Position numbers and translations under genes: made by a program. Below are positions 56,823-64,000 of a stretch of DNA of 64,000 nucleotides, piece after piece; the first letter of the stretch is position 1; every line of letters begins with the position of its first letter. A model generated the notes under the pieces. That model was not told the DNA's origin. It ran no database searches and saw only the letters and a list, made by a program, of their open reading frames with translations. The stretch lies in NCBI GenBank assembly GCA_025602905.1, contig JAHLKI010000024.1, forward strand, positions 310,001 to 374,000. The letters run 5' to 3'. Source of the DNA: Phlyctochytrium arcticum. Its lineage: Eukaryota; Chytridiomycota; Chytridiomycetes; Chytridiales; Chytridiaceae.

Positions 56823-58240
56823 AGTCGAGATCCTGGAGAGATCCTGATGCATTACGTAAACACACGTACTAGTAACTCCGCCAGGGCCCACGGTGAATGC
56901 AGGTTGAGAATTTCACCGGATAACTGAATAGACAACCAGATCCGAACCCCATAACTGTACGTTACCCATCATACAGTGATCTCAACTATTGATATTGCAA
57001 CATCCTCAGAGATCTAAAAAATGAAGTTAAAATTCTCGGAATTATTCAACAATCAAGTTCACTTTCCCAGCATTACAAATTGTTCAAAAACAAAGTTTCC
57101 AATATCGTACAAATATTTTGAAAGGTCAAATTTGCTCACCGGGCTGACTTTTAGATGTCCAGGGAATATGGGCGTAGGTAGATCTAATATGAAGCTTTTT
57201 GGACGGTACGATGGCTAGTGTTGACCCATGCGGTTCATGAGACGTATGGTGCTCCCCATTTTAGCAATAGTACAGCGGGTTCGGCAACAACCATCTCTTA
57301 GCGACAGCATAGGAAACATCTTGAAATTGATGTCATTTTTGATGTCAGCCGGCAGGGCGAAAACCCTTTTTTTGCATTGAAATTGGCGACAGTGTTCTAA
57401 ATGAGCCAGCAAGTCCGGATTACAATCATTACATGCCACCGACATTTGGTTTATTTGTTCTCACGATAGTTTATGTAGTACTGAGCAAGGATCGGTCAGA
57501 GAATGACTGCCCCGACGAATTTGATTGTTGTTTAGTTGAGTACAATACAATTCACACAATACTGAAGAAGGCTGCGGCATGAGTTAATGTGGGGTACAGA
57601 AGAGCGGTGTCATCCACGGCACGGCTGGTTCCGAGTTAACAAGAGCCTCCACCATCGTCCTCACCGAGCATTTACCAAGTGCATACGTTCTACGTGTTGG
57701 TCCTAAATTCGCGGTCGATTACTCCCACGCTACTGCCGCTCATCGCGGCGTAGAACGACGATATCCCAATACTCGCTGCTCCGTAGCAATCAGGTTGTCC
57801 GAAATCAACCATGTGCACAATCGAAGAGGATGTGGAGTTATAAATCAAATTGCACGGCGGCGTTAATGTTGAGGAGATTGCACAGAAAGTGACAAATATG
57901 CATATTGTCTCCCGGCAACGAACGGCAGTAGTACTGATAGTATAGTCATCAAGATGGTGCGAAGACGTTATGTATTATAGTTATAAAATAACAGACACTT
58001 TGTTTGTTCCAGTCGGGTGAAGCTATTTGGCGGAGGAGCGTGGAGAGACCAGCTATTCTAGATACTCCTCGTAGTCATACGTATGTTCGAGCCCCACATT
58101 CCCAGAGGTTTCCCTGATTGCTGGACTCGTCAAAGGGAATTCCGTCCATTAATCAAATGCCCCTGGGACATGAGAGAATATGACTGGCCGTAATTCCCTC
58201 TGATGAGTCGAACAACCCCGCTAGCGCTCCAGAGCTCTGC
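56823..58240. other. Mostly non-coding; possible upstream RhoGEF exon
   Basis: A Cys-rich minus frame at 57215-57445 (CNDCNPDLLAHLEHCRQFQC) could be an exon of an upstream gene. Nothing else was seen in 57450-58240. Confidence 0.35.
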
Positions 58241-58576
58241 TCAAAGTTTTGGTTCAGACGGAGGCCCAAAGAACGGAAGGTTGTACCTCTTGCAAACTTC
58301 TAGAGGGATAGGTCTTTCCACAGCAAGAGCGGCTTCGGCAAAGGCGGCTTGCTCTTCTTTGGTCATACGACTGTCCAGAAACTCGCGAACCCGACGAAGG
58401 CCCTCTTCCATATCCAGACCGAAATCACCGTCTACGTTTTCCCAACGACCAAAGAACGATTCCGGTGTAAGCCAGGTACCTCTGGATGGATAAATATCGT
58501 TCAAGGAGACGGTGGCTGGGGCAGTCGCAACGGTAGTTGTCGAGGTCGTTGCAACGGCAATCACCGAGGGAGTCAC
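58241..58576 (-). CDS. Hypothetical protein with Thr/Ala/Val-rich N-terminus
   Basis: The C-terminal 80 codons look coding: GTWLTPESFFGRWENVDGDF, then GLDMEEGLRRVREFLDSRMT and KEEQAAFAEAALAVERPIPL. They are preceded by Thr/Ala/Val repeats that extend upstream (58500-58680) in several open frames because the DNA is repetitive. The true start is unclear. Family not recognised. It is divergent from SEC11. Confidence 0.45.
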   Translation of the reverse strand: MTPSVIAVATTSTTTVATAPATVSLNDIYPSRGTWLTPESFFGRWENVDGDFGLDMEEGLRRVREFLDSRMTKEEQAAFAEAALAVERPIPLEVCKRYNLPFFGPPSEPKL

Positions 58577-58818
58577 CGAGAGGTACAGTCGCCGTGGTAG
58601 TCGCAGCGGTAGTCACCGAGGTAGTTGCCGCCGGAGTCGCCGAGGTAGTCACAGGCATGATTTCCTGATAATATACGAGACAAGTGCTGGGGGAAGGCGG
58701 TTTCGAGGGAGGTGGTCGGCGCTGTAATAACCGTTGTAACGGCGTTGTTGTTTCGTGTTGAATTTGTTGAGTGGCAGTGTTGACTCTGTAACTCTGTTGA
58801 GGTGAGCCATGTTGCCAC

Positions 58819-58860
58819 GGCAAGCGGAGAGATGCGCTGCACAGTCATGCGAGGCGGCCT
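58819..58860. repeat. Dispersed ~45 bp repeat, copy 2
   Basis: GGCAAGCGGAGAGATGCGCT, continuing GCACAGTCATGCGAGGCGG, is the partner of 52245-52290 and lies about 70 bp upstream of the SEC11 start. Confidence 0.6.
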
Positions 58861-58909
58861 TGAACCCAATCCCCCAATCCCTAGAGCTGAGATCGTCAAA
58901 AGAACCGCA

Positions 58910-59656
58910 ATGGATTCGTTAAAGAGCCTTTCCCGACTGTCATTCCGACAGGTGAGTCTTCTGGGGACACTCCAGGGGTTCACACACTGGTGGTGCAAGA
59001 CACTTATCATAATCTATGCTAACACAAGCGTCTCGCGAATCCTAGCTGGCCTTACAACTCTTGAATGTCGGCCTTATTGTATCCTCCGCGTTGATGATAT
59101 GGAAGGGCCTCAGCGTAGTCACGGATAGCGAATCGCCAATAGTGGTTGTTCTCAGGTCAGGCAGCAAAGACTTGACAAGTCGCGATCAAAGCCCCAACTG
59201 AAATTTGACATTTAATCTAGTGAATCTATGGAGCCTGCGTTTCGTCGAGGGGACCTCCTGTTTCTTACACAACCATCAAGTCCTATTCTGATAGGAGACA
59301 TTTGCGTCTTCAAAATCACGGGGAAGGAAGTGCCTATTGTGCATCGAGTTATTGAGTTACATGCCCAGAACGAGACGCAGTGGATCTTGACTAAGGGAGA
59401 TAACAATGAAATCAATGACCGGGGCCTTTATAACCATGGACAAATGTGGATCAAGAAAGAGGACGTGGTTGGGAGGGTAAAGGGGTGGGTTTCCAAATTT
59501 GTGGCGGACCCAAAAACAGTTGCTAACTACTTTCGGAATCATAGATTCCTGCCATATGTGGGCATTATAACTATTCTGCTGAACGACTATCCACAAGCAA
59601 AGGTGGTGCTACTGTTGGCGCTGGCTGCATTTGTTTTGTTTACGCGTGAAGAATAA
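58910..59656 (+). CDS. SEC11: Signal peptidase complex catalytic subunit SEC11
   Basis: Three exons (58910-58951, 59046-59155, 59221-59656) join in phase to 195 aa. A short cytosolic start ([14 protein letters not shown]) precedes the membrane helix [18 protein letters not shown]. The catalytic Ser lies in [19 protein letters not shown] (about residue 53), and the His that replaces Lys in ER-type enzymes is in VPIVHRVIE (about 92). [12 protein letters not shown] supplies the Asp residues. A second hydrophobic stretch ([14 protein letters not shown]) ends the protein. It cleaves signal peptides in the ER lumen. The splice junction makes LSES where most homologues have LSGS; the catalytic Ser is unaffected. 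Length is slightly above the usual 167-190. Confidence 0.93.
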
Positions 59657-59846
59657 ACTGTTTTTTTTGGCATCGCACCGATTTAACTGACACCCTAAAT
59701 TACCACCCTATAATTCTACGCTAAGATGGGAATGCGGCCGGACGTACTCCGAAGATTTTCCTCTACCCTTATCAGCAAAGTACAACTGGGAATTTGATCT
59801 CTTTGACGAAGACTCATCAACAAATAGACGGTTGCCACGCCAGCTT
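59657..59846. other. Convergent 3' region
   Basis: Short gap between the convergent SEC11 and the first membrane-protein paralogue; only terminator regions are expected. Confidence 0.4.
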
Positions 59847-60902
59847 TCAGATGAGTCCGAATCCCAGGTCATGGTGGGTGACAGGTACCGGATTGACGGC
59901 GTTTGCCGCGTTTGCTGGTATTTTGGGGTTGGCAGTTTCTGTGCTGCGCAAGCAAGTGAGGGAGTAGGTAAAGAACCACCAACTGGCGGCGTATGTAATT
60001 GCGCCTGTGTACGTCAAGGTGTTGCCCAAGTTTCTCATGGTCGCCACACCGTAGAGCGACCCAAACGAGATGTTTCCTACTATTGTACAAATGGCAGCCG
60101 CCCTGTTACGTCGCGTAAACTCTCCAACTGTGTTCGAGTTGATGTTGTAATGACCGACATCTTTTGCCCTAAGCATTGCAGTCATGTCGCGAGAAATTCC
60201 TATGATACAAATCGATATGGCGCTGTCGATCAAGGCTGTGGCAAAGCTCAATATCATCCAAGGTACGATGAAGTGAACGGGCTCCCGTTGCGCAGCGCCC
60301 GGCCCATTACGAACGCCAATGAAGAACAGAATTGCGGTAATGGCCCCCAGTAGGAGAGTGCATGTAACCATTACTCTTCGACAAATATTTGCCCAGTGTC
60401 GAGATTTATTTCGGGCGATGAGAATGAATTCGATACGTAGCGGTTGAATCCAAGCTACCGCAAGCAGGCCGCCGTACAGAAATACTGTAGAGAACAACAA
60501 GCATTAATGATGCACAGAACCCACTTCAGAACGGAGCCGTGCACAGGACTGACCTTTAGACAAATGCCCTCATTCTGGGCTGCTCTCGAATTGCCAATGG
60601 ACGATCGCTGCGTAAAGTAGAATCACCATGCCCACCCATAACGACACAGCAGCCACCAGAAACAAAACATTGATATGCGTGAGAGGGTTTCTCCAAACTG
60701 CCCTCACGCTAAACAGGACGGTGGACGCGCTGACACAAAAACTGATGAGCACAATCAGAATGTTTGCCCAGTAGATATTGATCCCGGAACATGGAGATTC
60801 TTTGACCTCCCATGCGGACAAACGCCCAGTGTACGTTGTCACTGGTGTTCCATCTTGGGCAGTGGAGAAAACGCAGTTCGGGTCATCCACCATTCGAGAC
60901 AT
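59847..60902 (-). pseudogene. Seven-helix membrane protein, paralogue 1, with nonsense codon
   Basis: Exons 60554-60902 and 59847-60484 join in phase to 328 codons. The protein has about seven hydrophobic helices, a Cys-containing N-terminal outer segment (NCVF...CSGINIYW) and a cytosolic RNKSRHWA loop. At 60570-60572 a TGA replaces the Trp codon (TGG) that both neighbours have in PEWGHL (gene 2 GGRPEWGHLCK; here SSPE, stop, GHLSK). The frame otherwise continues normally to the intron and beyond. The same gene ends in TGA at its true 3' end, so TGA is a stop here. It is either a young pseudogene or a sequencing error. It belongs to the same tandem family as 61274-62370 and 62972-64000; a receptor-like role is only inferred from topology. 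Confidence 0.7.
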
Positions 60903-61273
60903 GATCAGCTATCGGGATATGAGAGGAAGGGTGTTTTTCGAAGCGGAACCAGGTCGACGGACGCCAACCCACATAATAAAATTAACTGTTTTTTTTTGAG
61001 GAACAAGCAAACAAAGCGATGTGGTCTCCTCTCAAATGCACGCTCGGTGTTAGTTCGTAGCCTTGTATTTAAAACAAATGTATGTCCCAGATATTCAGTA
61101 ATGCCACCCAAGCCAGTCGTACTTTCGGGGCGAGAGTGTCAACGACTGGAGTGTCAAAACTAGCCGGGATGTACCGGAGGCGCGGTGCTGATGTCACCCG
61201 GACTTCCCCGGACGTGAATTCGTGAATGTGCGGTACAAACTTTGACTGCTCCCTACAATCAGCACTATGTAGG

Positions 61274-62370
61274 CTATATATCTCTGCATTCAGCTACGGC
61301 TACGGATCTTGCTGTACCATGGACGGCGCTCCCAGTCGCCGACTCGCTCATGCTCCCTTGCACCTTGGTGTTGGCAGAAGGAGTTCTTGCAGGATCTTTG
61401 ATGGATTCGCGCATGCAGGACAGCGAATAGGTGACAAACCACCAGGTGGAAGCGATGGATATGGTGCCCATGTATGTGACGGTGCTGCCCAGATTGAGAA
61501 AAGATCCAGCCAAGTATAGTGAGGCAAATACCACATCACCGGTGCAAGCCATGACTGCTGCAAATTTGTTTCGCCGGGCAAAGTCTACCACATTACCAGC
61601 ATTGACATTGTAGTATTCAATGTCTTTGGCATGGAGCAATGCATGTTGATCGTGGCATGCCTTGATGATGTAGACCGAGAGAACAAGGTCCAGAACTGCT
61701 GCTCCGAAATTGACCAGCACCCAGGGAATGATATAGTGCACCATCTCTCTTTTCGCAGCCCCGGGCCCATTGTGAACTCCAATGGCAAAGAGAAGTACGC
61801 ACATCATGCCGAATACTAGCGCCACGGTCAGGTACACCTTGTGGAAGGTACGAGCCCATCGGCGAGGTTTGTTTCTCGATATAAGAATAAAGTCGAGCCG
61901 GATCGGTTGTGCCCAAGCTCCAAAGAAAATTCCGCCGAACCAGAAGACTATTGGTACGAATATGAAAGGGTCAGGCCAAAGTGATGCAGAGTAAACAGGA
62001 TGCATAAAGGTTTACCCTTGCAAAGGTGCCCCCATTCTGGCCGGCCCCCCAACTGCCAATGATCGACAACAGCGGCGAGTTCCAAAAGCATCCCCAGCCA
62101 AACCGAAACAGCCCCTGCGAGGACCAATCCATTGCCTTTCGTCAGACCATTCGCCACTATCGTTCGACTACTGTAAAAAACAGTATATCCGCTGATGCAG
62201 ACGCTGATGAGAACTATGGCAATGTTTCCCAACCACACATTGATGCCAGTACAAGCAGCGTCTATGGAGTCCCAATGGGAAAGGACTCCATTGTAGCCAA
62301 GGACCACTGAGTAATTTGCATCAAGGGAGTAAGTACAGTGGGGATCATTGGAGAGGTATATCGTGGCCAT
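61274..62370 (-). CDS. Seven-helix membrane protein, paralogue 2
   Basis: Exons 62016-62370 and 61274-61947 join in phase to 342 aa. Seven hydrophobic segments are visible (for example IAIVLISVCISGYTVFY, LVLAGAVSVWLGMLLELAAV, VYLTVALVFGMMCVLLFAIG, FGAAVLDLVLSVYIIKA), with conserved cytosolic loops RNKPRRWARTF and FARRNKFAAV and a Ser/Thr-rich C-terminal tail. The N-terminal outer segment has Cys residues that could pair. The topology is that of a receptor-like protein, but no classical GPCR motif (DRY, NPxxY) was seen and the family is not recognised. The intron position is the same in all three paralogues, which shows tandem duplication. Confidence 0.7.
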
Positions 62371-62971
62371 GGCTTAAAGGTGGTACTGTAATGGCAGGGA
62401 GAGAAAGTTTGAGCGGCACTTAAAAGGCCAGAAGCGTTGCTGAGTGAAACCATTATTCCTTCCATGGTTAACATACCCTTCTATTGAGCCAGAATCTCGA
62501 AACGACCCTTAATCTAAAGTTAACCCAAGCATTCTTTGCTCAAAATCAATGTGGCATAACGTCTTAATTTAGACGTGACAGTTTTCCCGCTATTTATATT
62601 CCACTATGTGATCCATGACGGACACGTTTGGAAGTCCATTCATACCAAATGGTGAATGGAAGTAAATTAATTCAAAGAGCTTTTTTTATGTTCTGTGGTG
62701 GAAACCCCTCATTGTTACTGAAGACGGCTGATGTTTGAATCCGGCTTTGTGTACTCATGTACGAGTAAGACCCCTACAGTTTAAAATTAATTTTTTTTTC
62801 GCAACAAACTAAACACCGAGGAATAAAAGGAATATGTTGCTCAGGCCGATCGGAATGGATCCGATCCTGAATAAAACGTTTTTGCGGCTTCTCTAGTGAG
62901 CATATTGTGATTGGAGATTGGATCATGGCATATACAAGGATGAAAAATTGAAGTTATATTCGTCTGCACGA
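62371..62971. other. Spacer between tandem paralogues
   Basis: AT-rich, with T and A runs (62784-62801). It is the promoter of paralogue 2 and terminator of paralogue 3; no gene was seen. Confidence 0.5.
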
Positions 62972-64000
62972 TCAATACTGTGTAGGGTCCGGGTCCTGAG
63001 ATTCAGCTACAGCCAATGGTCTTGATGTGTTCCCAGGCATCACAGGCATCGAGGAATAAGCTTGTATCTTGGTGGCCTGGGACGGAGTTATTGGAGATTC
63101 TTTGAAGAATCCGCGCATGGAGGACAGTGAATAGGTAAGAAACCACCATCCGGAAGCGATGGATATGGTGCCCATGTATGTGATCGTGTTGCCCAGATTG
63201 AGTAAAGACCCGGTCATGTATAGTGTGAAAAATACCACATGCCCGATACACGCCATAACTGCTACAAATTTGTTTCGCCGGGCAAAGTCTACCACTGTAT
63301 CAGCATTGATATTGTAGCATTCAATGTCTTTGGCCCGGAGCAGTGAATACCGGTATGCATTATGACATGCCTTGAAAATGTAGACCGAGATAAGCACGTC
63401 CACAACGACCTTCCCGAGATTTACCAGCATCCAGGGCACGACATAGTGTACCAGCTCTCTTTCCGCTGCCCTGGGCCCATTCTTGACTCCAATTGCGAAA
63501 ACACCTATTATGAGCACGGCAAATACAAGCAGCACAGTCAGTAAAACTTTTTGAAAGATACGGGTCCATCGGCGAGGTTTGTTTTTTGATATAAGAATAA
63601 AGTCGAATCGGATTGGTTGAATCCAAACTGAACACAGGTTTCCGCCAAACCAAAAAACTATAGTTAAGAATGTGAGACGGGTCAGGCCAAAGTGATGCAA
63701 AGTGAAAAAAGCGAAATACATAAAAGGCAATACCTTTGCAGAGATGGCCCCATTCCGGCCGATCCCCCAACTGCCAATGATCAATGACAGCAATGAGTTC
63801 CAAGATCATCCCCAACCAAACGGAAACAGCCCCGATGAGCACCGATCCATTGCCCTTCGTCAGACCATTCGCCACTACCGTTCGACCACTATAAAAAACA
63901 GTATATCCGCTGATGCAGCAGCTGATGAAAACTATAGCAATGTTCCCCCACCACACGTTGATGCCAGTACCAGCACCTTCTATGGAGTCCCAATGGGAGA
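62972..64000 (-). CDS. Seven-helix membrane protein, paralogue 3 (5' end cut by window)
   Basis: Exon 2 is 62972-63657 and exon 1 runs from 63734 to beyond the window end. Highly similar to paralogue 2 across the helices (GNIAIVFISCCISGYTVFYS, RPEWGHLCKG, NKPRRWTRIFQKVLLTVLLV, FARRNKFVAVMACIGHVVFF), with the same intron. The C-terminal tail ends in ESQDPDPTQY and differs from its neighbours, so the cytosolic tail evolves fastest. The start codon lies outside the window. Confidence 0.7.

Overview
The window looks like nuclear DNA of an early-diverging fungus, most likely zoosporic (chytrid-like). The evidence is compact genes with many 50-70 bp GT-AG introns, together with CYP51 (ergosterol pathway), a short fungal-type tropomyosin, SIN3, MSH6, an ESC/EED Polycomb WD40 protein, RSU1 (rarely kept in fungi) and chromodomain Ty3/gypsy debris. 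TGA is a real stop here: SIN3 and EED both end in it. The species assignment is inference.

Region 1 (1-11613) is one giant inverted repeat. Arms of at least 5758 bp, which matched at every place compared, surround a 97 bp spacer (5759-5855). Each arm carries a four-exon, 594-aa gene with a PD-(D/E)XK nuclease-like C-terminus plus two internal direct-repeat pairs. The left edge of the window cuts into the arm.

Region 2 (11614 to about 15.6 kb) is virus- or plasmid-like and unlike the rest. It has three iterons built on a 20 bp palindrome, a second iteron family, a small ORF, a TATA box, a replication protein (N-terminal polymerase-like motifs, C-terminal D5/DUF5906-type helicase) broken by one frameshift and one TGA, and a small Cys/His protein. 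A decayed mitochondrial-type DnaJ gene (nonsense codon, lost 3' end) and a tRNA-like remnant lie next to it. Repeats fill 17.7-18.5 kb.

Region 3 (19.4-34.4 kb) is ordinary and gene-dense: a SETD4-like methyltransferase, RSU1, MSH6, a membrane-anchored SAM methyltransferase, EED with a long acidic SUMO-motif N-terminus, tropomyosin and ribosomal protein eL6.

Region 4 (34.4-45 kb) is accessory. It holds two Ty3/gypsy pol fragments, a coiled-coil gene with a 0.6 kb minisatellite inside an intron, a 45 bp perfect palindrome also present at 18.0 kb, and a helix-turn-helix gene broken by a stop and by retroelement DNA.

Region 5 (45-64 kb) has CYP51, SIN3, a duplicated and fused small-protein family, a RhoGEF, the signal peptidase SEC11, and three tandem seven-helix membrane proteins. 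The first of these has a TGA in place of a conserved Trp codon and the last runs off the window. No full-length transposon, CRISPR array or rRNA gene was seen.
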